Under the pieces are notes generated by a model, which saw only the letters and a list, made by a program, of their open reading frames with translations, was not told where the DNA came from and did no database searches. The translations under genes were made by a program, and so were the position numbers. This document shows, piece after piece, positions 18,036 to 26,797 of a stretch of 64,000 bases of DNA; position 1 is the first letter of the stretch; each line of letters begins with the position of its first letter. Source of the stretch: Bacillus infantis (GTDB lineage Bacteria; Bacillota; Bacilli; Bacillales; Cytobacillaceae); the NCBI RefSeq assembly GCF_020171945.1, contig NZ_JAIVAP010000019.1, forward strand, positions 1-64,000, given 5' to 3'.

Positions 18036-18724
18036 TAAACATGAAATGCTTTTTTTGGTGATAGTCTTGTATTGATTGGGGCTCTTTCTATACATGAGCG
18101 GCTTCTTTTGAGGGCCGTCATGCATCGATTAGGCTTCTTTGTATACATGAGCGGCTTCTTTTGGTGCACGTCATGCATTGATTGGGGCTCTTTCTATACA
18201 TGAGCCGCTTCTTTTGAGGGCCGTCATGCATAGATTAGGCTTCTTTGTATACATGAGCGGCTTCTTTTGGTGCACGTCATGCATTGGTTGGGCCTTTTTC
18301 TATACATGAGTGGCTTCTTTTGAGGGCCGTCATGCATTGATTAGGCTTCTTTGTATACATGAGCGGCTTCTTTTGATGCACGTCATGCATCGATTGGGCC
18401 TCTTTCTATACATGAGCGGCTTCTTTTGAGGGCCGTCATGCATTCATTGGGTTTCTTTCTATACATGAGCTTCTTCTTTTGGTGCACGTCATGCATTCAT
18501 TGGGGCTCTTTCTATACATGAGTGGCTTCTTTTAGTGCCATTCATGCATTGATTGGGGCTCTTTCTATACATGAGCGGCTTCTCTTGAGGGCCGTCATGC
18601 ATCGATTAGGCCTCTTTCTATACATGAGCGGCTTCTCTTAATTGCAGTCGTGCATTGATTGGGCCCTTTTCTATACATGAACAGCTTCTTTTGTATGCCA
18701 TCATGCACCGACTGGCTCTCCATA
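18036..18724. repeat. Tandem array of 13 units, exactly 53 bp each
   Basis: TATACATGA recurs at 18089, 18142, 18195 and so on to 18672, always 53 bases apart (12 copies). A degenerate first unit begins at 18036 (TAAACATGA), giving 13 x 53 = 689 bases. Units 1-8 alternate between two types, one with GAGGGCCGTCATGC and one with GTGCACGTCATGC, so the array expanded as 106-bp dimers; units 0, 9, 11 and 12 are diverged. In the first type CATGAGCGGC can pair with GGCCGTCATG as a hairpin. The unit length is not a multiple of three and no long frame exists, so it is not coding. It fills the gap between convergent genes and ends flush with the racemase stop codon. Confidence 0.95.
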
Positions 18725-19426
18725 CTATCTCTCAGAGTGACTCAGTGCAAATCTTACTGCCTTTGATGCATGTATAAAGGTTGTGTCGAATAAAGGCAGC
18801 CGGCAGTCTTCCTGGCTGATCAACAGGGGAATTTCCGTGCATCCGAGGATGATTCCCTGGGCGCCTTTCTTTTCCAGCCTGTTAATGATATCGAGGTACG
18901 CAGTTTTTGATTCTCCCTTAAATTCACCCCTGCATAATTCCCCAAAAATCACCTCATGAACCAGTTCCCGATCTTCTTCTTCTGGAACGAGAACCTCAAT
19001 GCCGTTTTTCTCAAGGATTTTTTTATAAAAAGGCTGCTCCATTGTGAATTTGGTGCCAAGCAAGCCGACAGAATCTATGCCCTGTTTCTTAATCTCCTCC
19101 ACTGCACATTCTACAATATGTATAACTGGAATTTTACAGGCTTTTTGCAGATCTTCAGCCATCAGATGCATGGTATTGGTGCAAATGACAATGCAGTCTG
19201 CTCCTCCCTTTTCAAGGAACTTGGCTGCTTCAATCATTTTTTCAGTTGCCATTTCCCAATCTCCGCTTCTTTGCAGGGCAGCGATTTCTTCAAAGTCAAA
19301 AGAATACAGCAGGCAGCGGGCTGAATGGAGTCCTCCTAATTCTTTTTGAACAAGGCGGTTGATATATGAGTAATACACGCTTGTTGATTCCCAGCTCATT
19401 CCTCCGATTAATCCGATTGTTTTCAT
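18725..19426 (-). CDS. Aspartate/glutamate racemase family protein
   Basis: A 233-residue Asp/Glu racemase-fold enzyme. The N-terminus reads IGLIGGMSWEST, and the two catalytic cysteines are at Cys82 (ICTNTMH) and Cys196 (LGCTEIPLL), as in PLP-independent racemases such as RacX/YgeA. It probably interconverts L- and D-aspartate or another amino acid. ATG follows TAGGAGGGTGA. It is divergent from a MocR regulator, which suggests control by that protein. Confidence 0.88.
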   Translation of the reverse strand: MKTIGLIGGMSWESTSVYYSYINRLVQKELGGLHSARCLLYSFDFEEIAALQRSGDWEMATEKMIEAAKFLEKGGADCIVICTNTMHLMAEDLQKACKIPVIHIVECAVEEIKKQGIDSVGLLGTKFTMEQPFYKKILEKNGIEVLVPEEEDRELVHEVIFGELCRGEFKGESKTAYLDIINRLEKKGAQGIILGCTEIPLLISQEDCRLPLFDTTFIHASKAVRFALSHSER

Positions 19427-19455
19427 GTGATCACCCTCCTAATGTTACTGTAAAG

Positions 19456-19467
19456 ATAACATGTTAT
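19456..19467. promoter_or_regulatory. Palindrome in racemase/MocR divergent promoter
   Basis: ATAACATGTTAT is a perfect 12-bp palindrome midway between the divergent starts, a plausible operator for the adjacent MocR-type regulator. Functional assignment is inference. Confidence 0.35.
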
Positions 19468-19535
19468 ACTGGATGGAAAAAGAGCCACAATTCAACTGCT
19501 TTTATAGTACCAGTTAGAGGATTGGAGAGATGTTC

Positions 19536-20936
19536 ATGTGGTTTCAAATTGATCGGGAAGGCACAAAAACATTGACTCAGCAGATTTATGAGAAGCTGAG
19601 AACATATATTTTAAATGGAGATTTGCAGGAAGGAGAAAAGGTTCCTTCGACACGCGAGCTGGCAGCCTCTTTGCATGTCTCCCGTAATATCACACTGGAA
19701 GTCTATGATCAGCTGGCATCAGAAGGGTACCTGGAAGTCCGGCCGAAGTCAGGGACATACATAGCTGCTGGTGCAGCCTTTCTGCCGTCAGAAACGGCCC
19801 ATCCACGGGAAGAAAAGGAGAAGCTGCCAGATTCAATAGAGGAAATCATAGACTTCAAAGCTTCCACCCCGGCCATGGATCATTTTCCACGAAAAGTATG
19901 GGGCAGGCTGGCAAAGGATGTATGCTCTGAAGCTGCTGAACAGGCATTTGGGTATCATGATTCGTCAGGCATGCCGGAGCTTAGGGAGGAATTGTCCAGA
20001 TACCTGTTTCATACACGCGGTGTAAACTGCACGGCCGAACAAATTGTCATTACCAGCGGTGCCACACAGGCGCTTTCGCTTATAACAGGACTGCTGGTCA
20101 AAAACAAGCAATCCATAGCAGTCGAAGATCCTGTTACGGATGAAATGAGGAATATTTTCACCTATCATGGAGCTGTTTTGGACCCTATCCCTGTAGACGA
20201 AAAAGGCCTTAAGCCCGAACATCTTCCTGAGGATGAGCCTCCAGGCTTTATTTTTACACTTCCATCACATCAATTTCCGCTGGGCAGTACATTGACCATT
20301 CAAAGAAGGATCAGGCTGATCGAGTATGCGAGGAAACATAGCACTTATATAGTCGAAGATGATTATGACAGCGAGTTCACATATGAAGGTTCTCAGGTCC
20401 ACAGCATTCAGGGACTGGATCCTGAGAGGGTCATTTATGTCGGGACCTTCAGCAAGATTCTTTCTCCTGGTCTAAGAATTGGCTATGCTGTCCTGCCCGC
20501 TGATTTACTGGCAGACTTTAAGAAGCTTAAATGGTATTCCGACCGCCATCATTCAGGAATAGAACAGCTGATTCTGGCCCGTTTCTTGAAAGACGGCCAT
20601 TTTGACAAGCATATCAGGAAGATGAAGAGAATCTACAAGCAGCGGCGTCAGGCTTTAGTGGACAGCTTGAAAAACCATTTTCCTGACTGCAGGATTTGGG
20701 GGCATGCGGCAGGGATGCACCTGGTTGCCGAATTTCCCTCCACTGTTTTTGACGAAAAGCTGCTGGATTGGATCTTCAGCCATTCTGTCCGGGTATATCC
20801 TGTAGAGGATTACAGCATCATGAAAGGCCATCATAGTAATAAGATTGTGCTTGGGTACGGCAGCTTGACGCCTGACAGGATCGAGGAAGGTATAGCGAGG
20901 CTGGAGAAAGCAATCAGGAGCTTCCTAAAAAAGTAA
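19536..20936 (+). CDS. MocR-type regulator (GntR helix-turn-helix fused to class I aminotransferase)
   Basis: About 466 residues. An N-terminal GntR winged helix (residues ~10-75; VPSTRELAASLHVSRNITLE) is followed by an aminotransferase-like domain. That domain carries VEDDYDSEF and the PLP-lysine motif TFSKILSPGLRIGYA near residue 305. MocR proteins sense PLP or an amino-acid-PLP adduct and often control a divergent neighbour, here the racemase. Two in-frame ATGs exist; the second, at 19536, has GGAGAG at proper spacing. Confidence 0.88.
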   Translation: MWFQIDREGTKTLTQQIYEKLRTYILNGDLQEGEKVPSTRELAASLHVSRNITLEVYDQLASEGYLEVRPKSGTYIAAGAAFLPSETAHPREEKEKLPDSIEEIIDFKASTPAMDHFPRKVWGRLAKDVCSEAAEQAFGYHDSSGMPELREELSRYLFHTRGVNCTAEQIVITSGATQALSLITGLLVKNKQSIAVEDPVTDEMRNIFTYHGAVLDPIPVDEKGLKPEHLPEDEPPGFIFTLPSHQFPLGSTLTIQRRIRLIEYARKHSTYIVEDDYDSEFTYEGSQVHSIQGLDPERVIYVGTFSKILSPGLRIGYAVLPADLLADFKKLKWYSDRHHSGIEQLILARFLKDGHFDKHIRKMKRIYKQRRQALVDSLKNHFPDCRIWGHAAGMHLVAEFPSTVFDEKLLDWIFSHSVRVYPVEDYSIMKGHHSNKIVLGYGSLTPDRIEEGIARLEKAIRSFLKK

Positions 20937-20978
20937 AAAAAAAGGGAAAGCAAACGATAAAGTCTGCTTTCCCCTTTT
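20937..20978. terminator. Bidirectional terminator
   Basis: AAAAGGGAAAGCA pairs with TGCTTTCCCCTTTT around a 12-base loop, serving the MocR gene and the convergent chemoreceptor gene. Confidence 0.85.
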
Positions 20979-20979
20979 G

Positions 20980-22665
20980 TTATGATTTAAATCGTGAGAT
21001 CATTTGCTGCAATTCCTCTGCTAATCGGGCAAGGGATTGTGTTGCATTTGATACATCTTCTGCAGAAGCAAGCTGCTCCTGACTGGCAGCTGCTGCTGTT
21101 TCAGAGCTTTCCAGTGTCTGCTGGGAGCCGGCGGCGATTCCTTCAATAGTTTCGTGGACTCCCCCAAACTCGTCTGTCAGATATCTGGTTGCTGTTGCCG
21201 CCTCTTGAATTTGGGAGGTTACCTGCTCAATCTGTACCAGTATCCTGGCAAAGTTAGAAACGGTTTCTTCCGAGAGGGTGATGCCTGCAGAGACATTTTC
21301 TTTTACCACACGGATGTCCTGCACTGTTTCGCTTGACTCCTCTTGAATCTTTGCTACCAGCTTGTGAATCTGCACGGCTGAAGAATTGGTTTCATCTGCC
21401 AGCTTTCTCACTTCTTCAGCAACCACAGCAAATCCTTTCCCTTGCTCTCCAGCTCTTGCCGCTTCGATGGCTGCATTCAGGGCCAAAAGGTTAGTCTGTC
21501 CTGAAATATCAGCGATCAGCGAGGAAATCTTCTGTATCTCAGCTGAACTTGAAACCAGCGAAGATACACCATCACCTGCACGCTCGACTGACTGGCTGAT
21601 TGAATTCATTTGCTTTTGCATTTCCTTAACCGCAGAAGCTCCGTCTTCCGCCTGCTTCCTCATTTCTGCGGATACCTCCGCAGCTTTATCCGTATTGGCT
21701 GCTACAGATTTCAGGCCGTCCAGAGAACCTGCTACAGTTCTCAGGCTGCCTGAAGTCATCTCGGTTTGTATATGGTTGTGATTGGAAATAGTCTGCATCG
21801 TTTCTGCTATATGCCCTGACGCAGCTTTTGACTGCTCAGCACTTGCAGAGAGCTCTTCAGATGCGGCCGCCACTTGTTCAGAGGACATGCCAATGTGCGC
21901 AATCATCCCTCTAAGCGAACCTACAAAAGCATTAAAAGATTGGGCAAGCTGACCGAATTCATTGTTGCCCTTTACATCCACCTTTTGTGTCAAGTCGGCA
22001 TCTCCTGATGCAATATTATTCAATTGCCTGTTGAGTGCTCCTAATGGAATCAGTATGGACCGAAGCAGCATGAAGCTTAAAATGCCGCCTGCCAGCGATG
22101 CCGCAACAGCCAGGGCGATAAGAATCTCCTTACTTCCTTCTGAGTTCTCTTCTTTAATCTTATTAATCTGTTCGAGTTCTTTATCCAGGACAGAAACAAG
22201 TTCATTCACAGCCGGGTCGAGCACATCCTTTCTCAGCATGCGCTCTTCTCCGAAATGAAGGTCCCTGGCTGCCTCCGGATCAGTTTCATAAAGCCCAATG
22301 ACCCTCTGATTGATATCCCAAAACATGTTGAAGCTGGACTCCATTTTCTCGATCTGCTCAAGATTCTTTTTTTCAAGCGCTTTGCCCTCTGCCTGCCTGA
22401 TCAGGGACTGGACATCCTCAGCCTTCTCATTCATACTCTCTGCATACTGCTTATCGCCCGTCAAAATCAAAGCTCTTTCATCGTTTGAAATTCCGGCGAG
22501 GCGGTGTTGGATTTTTATAATATCTTTTTGAAAATCCATTTTATCCTGAAGCAGGTCTGTTCTTTTTACCTGTGCGTTAATTACATAGATCGAAAAACTG
22601 CCAAGCAGGACAATTGACCCTACCAGGATTGAAATAGTTGTGATTAACCGCGTTTTAATTTTCAC
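20980..22665 (-). CDS. Methyl-accepting chemotaxis protein
   Basis: A 561-residue chemoreceptor. TM1 spans about residues 8-28, an extracellular helical sensor (four-helix-bundle or CHASE3-like, with [20 protein letters not shown]) spans 30-180, and TM2 lies near 183-205. HAMP follows to about 260, then a long coiled-coil signalling domain containing the tip [20 protein letters not shown]-type sequence, which contacts CheA/CheW. GTG start behind GGAGGAAA. The ligand is unknown. It is transcribed alone. Confidence 0.92.
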   Translation of the reverse strand: MKIKTRLITTISILVGSIVLLGSFSIYVINAQVKRTDLLQDKMDFQKDIIKIQHRLAGISNDERALILTGDKQYAESMNEKAEDVQSLIRQAEGKALEKKNLEQIEKMESSFNMFWDINQRVIGLYETDPEAARDLHFGEERMLRKDVLDPAVNELVSVLDKELEQINKIKEENSEGSKEILIALAVAASLAGGILSFMLLRSILIPLGALNRQLNNIASGDADLTQKVDVKGNNEFGQLAQSFNAFVGSLRGMIAHIGMSSEQVAAASEELSASAEQSKAASGHIAETMQTISNHNHIQTEMTSGSLRTVAGSLDGLKSVAANTDKAAEVSAEMRKQAEDGASAVKEMQKQMNSISQSVERAGDGVSSLVSSSAEIQKISSLIADISGQTNLLALNAAIEAARAGEQGKGFAVVAEEVRKLADETNSSAVQIHKLVAKIQEESSETVQDIRVVKENVSAGITLSEETVSNFARILVQIEQVTSQIQEAATATRYLTDEFGGVHETIEGIAAGSQQTLESSETAAAASQEQLASAEDVSNATQSLARLAEELQQMISRFKS

Positions 22666-23040
22666 TAGTTTCCTCCATATACATTATATTTAGAATAATT
22701 TCTTAATCTTAATATCGTCAATGGAATAAGGTTTTTTAGGGTAAACAGCCAAATAAACATAAGGATACATTTGGAAAGGAGGAGTATTATCAATATAAAA
22801 CGCGCCTAAAAAAACTATTTCAATATAACTCTTATCCGGACCCTGTTAATCACCCCGCCAAAAGCTCTTTTTTCCGTTCAGGAAGGGCAGCAATTCTTTC
22901 TCCCGATTAAATGATGGTAATAACCAAAGATCAGTTCAAAAGCTTATAGCCAGATTCCAGACAAGCCTGCATATTAAGTAATTAAATATTAAGCTGTCTT
23001 TTATGCAGCCTTCCAATTTTGAGGCGCAGAACTGAAATAA
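22666..23040. other. Intergenic region with no recognised gene
   Basis: About 375 AT-rich bases separate the chemoreceptor start from the protease terminator. A strong AAAGGAGG at about 22776-22783 is not followed by a start codon and open frame. Promoters for the chemoreceptor must lie here but none is clear to me. Confidence 0.5.
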
Positions 23041-23062
23041 AGCTCCCCCAAAATTGGAGGAG
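23041..23062 (-). terminator. Terminator after secreted metalloprotease
   Basis: GCTCC/GGAGC with inner CCAA/TTGG forms a compact hairpin. On the minus strand it is followed by TTTATTT, 9 bases past the stop codon. Confidence 0.75.
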
Positions 23063-23070
23063 CAGGTCTT

Positions 23071-23874
23071 CTAATTCCCATACCAATATTTATTCGCTGC
23101 AATCTGTGAATTATGCTGAGAGTGCCAATAGTCGATGGAATAAGAATAGTCATAGTTCATGATGCAGCGGATCCCGCTTCCCTGTGCATCATGGCCGAGG
23201 CCGAAATTATGGGAGAACTCATGCTGCGCTGCCTTGGCTGTATTGGAAGTCCCCTGGTCCAGGTTCACACTGATGGCACTTCCTGATGGCGCAGCCTGAT
23301 ACACATAAGCGATACCGCCTGCATCAAAAGCAGCATCTCTTGTAAAACCGGCTACGAAATCATAGCCTCTCCCATCCCAGTCCCTTTGCAGGTCGCTGAG
23401 AATCTGTGAACTGTTTGATCCTTGTGAACTCCAGCTTGCGACCGCCTGAACAACAAAGTCCACGCCATGGTCCCTGTTAAAAGCATTGTCAGCGGTTTCG
23501 ATGATATTTTGAATCCGATTCTGCCAATCGCTATAGGCGCTCCGGTACTCTTCATCTGCCACAGCAAGGACTGTTACCTTCCGGGTGCCCGTATCCTGAG
23601 GCGACGCTTTTCCATCCTGTGTATTTTTGTCTGTCTTCATGATACCAGTCACAGTCCCCTTTTCATTAAGGATACTGACTGATGCATCTCTTTCCACTAT
23701 AGCTTCTTCTTCAAGATCCTTGAAATCCGCTGCTTTCGGCAAGGAATTGCCAATGTATTGTACGGCGCCTGTTGGATGCTCATGATGGTGCTCCCCGGAC
23801 CCGGCATAAGCACTTGAGCTGATTACAAGGGTGCTGAGCAATGATAATGATAAGACCTTCAACTGTTTTTTCAT
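23071..23874 (-). CDS. Secreted zinc metalloprotease (metzincin)
   Basis: 267 residues with a Sec signal peptide, cleaved after AYA at about residue 24. The zinc site HEFSHNFGLGH occupies residues 218-228 (HExxHxxGxxH), and a Met-turn CIMNY follows at 237-241, which together define the metzincin clan. A pro-region of about 75 residues likely precedes the catalytic domain. The N-terminal GEHHHEHP stretch may bind metal. It is monocistronic; its AAGGAGGT ribosome site lies inside a strong hairpin (next entry). Peptidase specificity is unknown. Confidence 0.88.
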   Translation of the reverse strand: MKKQLKVLSLSLLSTLVISSSAYAGSGEHHHEHPTGAVQYIGNSLPKAADFKDLEEEAIVERDASVSILNEKGTVTGIMKTDKNTQDGKASPQDTGTRKVTVLAVADEEYRSAYSDWQNRIQNIIETADNAFNRDHGVDFVVQAVASWSSQGSNSSQILSDLQRDWDGRGYDFVAGFTRDAAFDAGGIAYVYQAAPSGSAISVNLDQGTSNTAKAAQHEFSHNFGLGHDAQGSGIRCIMNYDYSYSIDYWHSQHNSQIAANKYWYGN

Positions 23875-23880
23875 AGATAT

Positions 23881-23909
23881 ACCTCCTTGAATTTTTATTC
23901 AAAGGAGGT
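23881..23909 (-). promoter_or_regulatory. Hairpin sequestering the protease Shine-Dalgarno
   Basis: In the protease mRNA leader ACCTCCTTTGAAT pairs with ATTCAAGGAGGT (12 bp, one bulged T, loop of about four A). The right arm is the ribosome-binding site itself, and ATG follows 7 bases later. Folded, the site would be hidden from ribosomes; this suggests temperature-, protein- or transcript-length-dependent translation. The pairing is seen directly; the function is inferred. Confidence 0.6.
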
Positions 23910-24204
23910 ATTCTTCTATTTCTTCCAGTTTCCTTTCATGATTGAATTGGGAAAGCTATGATGGGACAATGGAAAGAAATCCGGCAGGTTTGTAGCAGAA
24001 AGAATCGGTTTTCGAAAAAAAGAGAAATAAAAAATAATCGGATTTTACTGATTTTGTGAAAGGTGTCCATAAAAAGTTGGGAAAACTTCTTTTTTTTGAA
24101 GCTCTTTTGGTCTAATAAAATTTCTTGAAATAAAAAAGAAGGACTTTTTCACTGAAATAAAAACAGGCCTCCGGAAGGAAGAAATCCCCCCAAAAGCCTA
24201 TTGC
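23910..24204. other. Intergenic region upstream of protease gene
   Basis: AT-rich DNA with no ribosome-site-linked open frame. It must carry the protease promoter on the minus strand, but I do not see a confident -35/-10 pair. A poor stem around 24168-24200 may end the SDR transcript. Confidence 0.4.
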
Positions 24205-24963
24205 TTAAAATGCCGTCCACCCGGCATCACCGGTAATGACAGTCCCATTCACAAAACTGGAATCTTCTGATGCCAGGAACAGGGCAATCTGAGCGATTTC
24301 CTCAGGCTTGCCTACACGCGGATTGACAGCCAGCCCAGGCTGAATCCGTCCCATTCCGAATGGATTGACATTGGTCATGGAGCTGCTGATATTGGTTTCA
24401 ACGCCGCCCGGTGCAATCGCATTGCAGCGGATGCCTTCATTCGCATACATAAAGCCTGTATTTTTTGTGAAGCCAATGACTGCATGCTTGGAGGCAGTAT
24501 AGGCTGCACCTGCCCTCGCTCCCTGCAGGCCGCCTGCTGAAGCTACATTGATGATGACACCTGACTTTTTCTCCAAAAAGATCTGGAGGGCCTTTCTCGT
24601 TGCCCGCATCACACTTGTCGTGTTAATGGCAAAAACCCTCTCCCAATTCTCATCTGTAATATCGCCTGCCGGTTCGAAGTTGTCCATGATCCCGGCGTTA
24701 TTCACGAGAATATCCAATGTGCCGTAAGCCTCGACAGCCTTGTCGATCAGCTGCTGGATATCTTCTTCATCCGCTACATTCGCTTTAACAGCGATAGCTT
24801 CCCCGCCTGCAGACTTGATTTCTTCCACTGTCAGCCTGGCAGCTTCTTCATTTATATCAGATCCGACAACCTTTGCTCCTTCCTTTGCATAAAGGACGCT
24901 GATCGCCTTTCCCATTCCTGATGCTGCGCCTGTTACAACTGCTGTTTTGTTTTGAAGTCTCAT
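24205..24963 (-). CDS. Short-chain dehydrogenase/reductase
   Basis: 252 residues from the start used here. It is a classical SDR with TGAASGMG near residue 13, NNAG near 89, and the active site Ser (NVASAGG) plus YTASK near 155. It oxidises or reduces an unknown alcohol/ketone with NAD(P); the family includes glucose 1-dehydrogenases and acyl-carrier-protein-type reductases. The second ATG (24963) is preferred because GGAGG is only 1 base from the first. It is divergent from a TetR regulator that probably controls it. Confidence 0.85.
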   Translation of the reverse strand: MRLQNKTAVVTGAASGMGKAISVLYAKEGAKVVGSDINEEAARLTVEEIKSAGGEAIAVKANVADEEDIQQLIDKAVEAYGTLDILVNNAGIMDNFEPAGDITDENWERVFAINTTSVMRATRKALQIFLEKKSGVIINVASAGGLQGARAGAAYTASKHAVIGFTKNTGFMYANEGIRCNAIAPGGVETNISSSMTNVNPFGMGRIQPGLAVNPRVGKPEEIAQIALFLASEDSSFVNGTVITGDAGWTAF

Positions 24964-25000
24964 AACCATTCCTCCAAATGATAGAATGTATCCTATTTAA

Positions 25001-25062
25001 TGAACAGCTGTTTACTAACGAACAGCTACTTATAGTATAATTTTACTTAAGCAAGCTGTTCA
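25001..25062. promoter_or_regulatory. Repeated AACAGCT operators between SDR and TetR genes
   Basis: The perfect palindrome AACAGCTGTT is at 25003-25012. AACAGCT recurs at 25021 and the inverted AAGCTGTTCA is at 25053-25062. Three related half-sites in the divergent promoter fit binding by the adjacent TetR-family protein. Confidence 0.45.
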
Positions 25063-25152
25063 ATCAGCAAAAGAGAAGAAGAATGTCTGTTAATGAACAA
25101 AGAAATGCCAGCCTGTTGAATTACAAGACTTATTGAACATGGGAGGCCTTTT

Positions 25153-25764
25153 ATGTCTATTAAAAATGATTATACTGACAGAAGAATACTCCGTTCCAAG
25201 CGGGCGCTGAAGGAAGCGCTCGTCTGCCTGATGCAGGAGAAGGACTTCAAGGATATAACGATCACAGAAATTGTTAAAAGTGCAGACCTTAACAGAGGGA
25301 CATTTTATAAGCATTTTCAGTATAAAGAAGATCTGCTGCAGGAAATGATTGATGAGGTGATCGCCGACCTGATCGAATCATTCAGGGAGCCTTATAAAAG
25401 TGTGGAAGTGCTGGAAGTCAATAAGCTCACTACATCAGCCATCAAGGTATTCGACCATGTCAGCAGATTCTCAGGCTTTTATTCGCTGATTGTCCAGTCG
25501 AACACAATGGCAGGCTTTCAAGCCCAGTTCTGCCTTGTCCTTAAGGATCTCGCCCTGAATGATTTGGATATTCCCTTTCCGGTTCCGCAGACCAACCGTG
25601 AAATGCAGGCCAGCTACCAGGCATATGCCATCCTTGGCATGATCGTTGAATGGGTCAATGGCGGATTCAAATACAGCCCATCCTATATGGCCCAGCAGCT
25701 GCTGGAAATCATAAGGCACAGGCAGGCGGATTCAATTGTGAAGCCGGTGAATGAGATAAGGTGA
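25153..25764 (+). CDS. TetR/AcrR-family transcriptional regulator
   Basis: 203 residues with an N-terminal TetR helix-turn-helix (residues ~12-58; ITITEIVKSADLNRGTFYKHF), followed by an all-helical ligand domain with a C-terminal TetR_C_33-like region (YAILGMIVEWVNGGF). ATG follows GGAGG. It is divergent from the SDR gene and probably represses it; the inducer is unknown. Confidence 0.87.
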   Translation: MSIKNDYTDRRILRSKRALKEALVCLMQEKDFKDITITEIVKSADLNRGTFYKHFQYKEDLLQEMIDEVIADLIESFREPYKSVEVLEVNKLTTSAIKVFDHVSRFSGFYSLIVQSNTMAGFQAQFCLVLKDLALNDLDIPFPVPQTNREMQASYQAYAILGMIVEWVNGGFKYSPSYMAQQLLEIIRHRQADSIVKPVNEIR

Positions 25765-25790
25765 AGACTTCAATAAAAATGGCTCCCCCC

Positions 25791-25810
25791 CATAATTGGG
25801 AAAGGCAGCC
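25791..25810. terminator. Terminator between TetR gene and small membrane protein gene
   Basis: GGCT-CCC pairs with GGG-AGCC with a short loop. It serves the convergent genes, but T-runs are weak. Confidence 0.4.
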
Positions 25811-25824
25811 AAAATGTAAATTCG

Positions 25825-26004
25825 CTAATGATCCTTCATTCTATTGCTTTTCTTACGCAAAATCATGAACTGATACAGGACAAACAGTATGGTTAGCCCC
25901 ATAAGAGCGTAAAAGCCGTATTCAACAGGAATCGTAACATAAACAATCAGCAGCATCAGGACAAAAATGAGATATCCTAAATAGTACTTTTTTTGAAAGG
26001 TCAT
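25825..26004 (-). CDS. Small two-helix membrane protein, 59 residues
   Basis: A short gene with a clear AAAGGAGG 6-7 bases before its ATG and a TAG stop. The 59-residue product starts MTFQKKYYLGY, has two hydrophobic helices (about residues 9-25 and 31-48) and ends in a basic, charged tail (ILRKKSNRMKDH). Positive charges at both ends suggest both termini inside. No family is recognised. It stands alone between convergent TetR and the FixH/PepSY operon. Confidence 0.7.
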   Translation of the reverse strand: MTFQKKYYLGYLIFVLMLLIVYVTIPVEYGFYALMGLTILFVLYQFMILRKKSNRMKDH

Positions 26005-26323
26005 GAATCTGGCCTCCTTTAGGATACTTTACCATAAAATTGCCAAATTCATCTATTCTGGAATGATTGGTGAAATCCTTTATTCAGAAGGCTCTTTTCT
26101 TAAACTTTGTTGTTTTCTATAAAAAAATTTTTTCAGATATCACCCTGCTTACCATGAAATATCATGATAGGAAAAGAGCTGCTCTCTTTTTTCAAGAGAA
26201 AGTTTTTGTATGAAGGGAAAAAATCCGGCTCTGGGGATTTTTTCGAAAGCAACAATCTATACGAAAACAGCCATTCAGAAAAAAGACCCATTGAACCTGT
26301 TAAGGGATCTTTTCCTTCGCTTC
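26005..26323. other. Intergenic region containing a terminator
   Basis: GATCCC/GGGTC (26285-26309) followed on the minus strand by TTTTTT terminates the FixH/PepSY unit. A plus-strand frame from 26164 begins plausibly but has no ribosome site and runs into the antisense of the FixH gene, so I do not call it. Nothing else is seen. Confidence 0.55.
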
Positions 26324-26785
26324 CTAATGATGCCCCTCATGGCTTCCGGAAGGTGCCTCTCCTTCTTTTATCAGCTCTTCCAGCTCTGCTTCGGTTAGCT
26401 CACCGACAACAAAGCGTTTTTGCGGCATGATGAGCGATCCGGCGCTGCTGGCATGTACTTTAATGATGTAGATTCCATCCTGTTCAAACTTTTTGACAAG
26501 CTGATAAACGCCTTCTCCTGCATCAGCCGCTTCTTCCATTGGATAATGGACAGTCCCGTCCCGCTTCCAGATTTCGAAATGGACATAATCTGCATCTGCC
26601 ACTTTCTTACCGTTCTGCGTAAGCACTGCACGTATCGGCACTTCCTCACCTGCGGAGAATGATTCTGGCAGGATGATGTCAGCGTGGAGCGGCTGTTCTG
26701 TTTTATATAATTCCTCGGTATTTTCATCAAGGGAGCAGCCGCCAAGCAGCACTCCCATTACGATTAAAAATAAAACTCTTTTCAC
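26324..26785 (-). CDS. FixH/YtkA-like lipoprotein
   Basis: 153 residues. A lipoprotein signal ends in LLGGC with lipid-Cys at 17. The body is an Ig-like YtkA/FixH domain (residues ~32-130; GEEVPIRAVLTQNGKKV, then GVYQLVKKFEQDGIYIIKVHA). The C-terminus is acidic and ends in SHEGHH, possibly metal-binding. GTG start behind GGGGAG. It follows the PepSY gene by 12 bases. Such pairs are often linked to copper or iron handling at the membrane; the exact role is unproven. Confidence 0.75.
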   Translation of the reverse strand: MKRVLFLIVMGVLLGGCSLDENTEELYKTEQPLHADIILPESFSAGEEVPIRAVLTQNGKKVADADYVHFEIWKRDGTVHYPMEEAADAGEGVYQLVKKFEQDGIYIIKVHASSAGSLIMPQKRFVVGELTEAELEELIKEGEAPSGSHEGHH

Positions 26786-26797
26786 AATAAGACTCCC

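Noticed and set aside
18036-18724. CRISPR array
   Set aside because: The whole 53-bp unit repeats with no unique spacers, and no cas genes are present.
22776-22790. AAAGGAGG ribosome site of a possible small gene
   Set aside because: No ATG, GTG or TTG follows at usable spacing, and a stop codon occurs within a few codons.
26164-26430. 88-codon plus-strand open frame
   Set aside because: No ribosome site, and over 100 bases are antisense to the FixH/YtkA-like lipoprotein gene.
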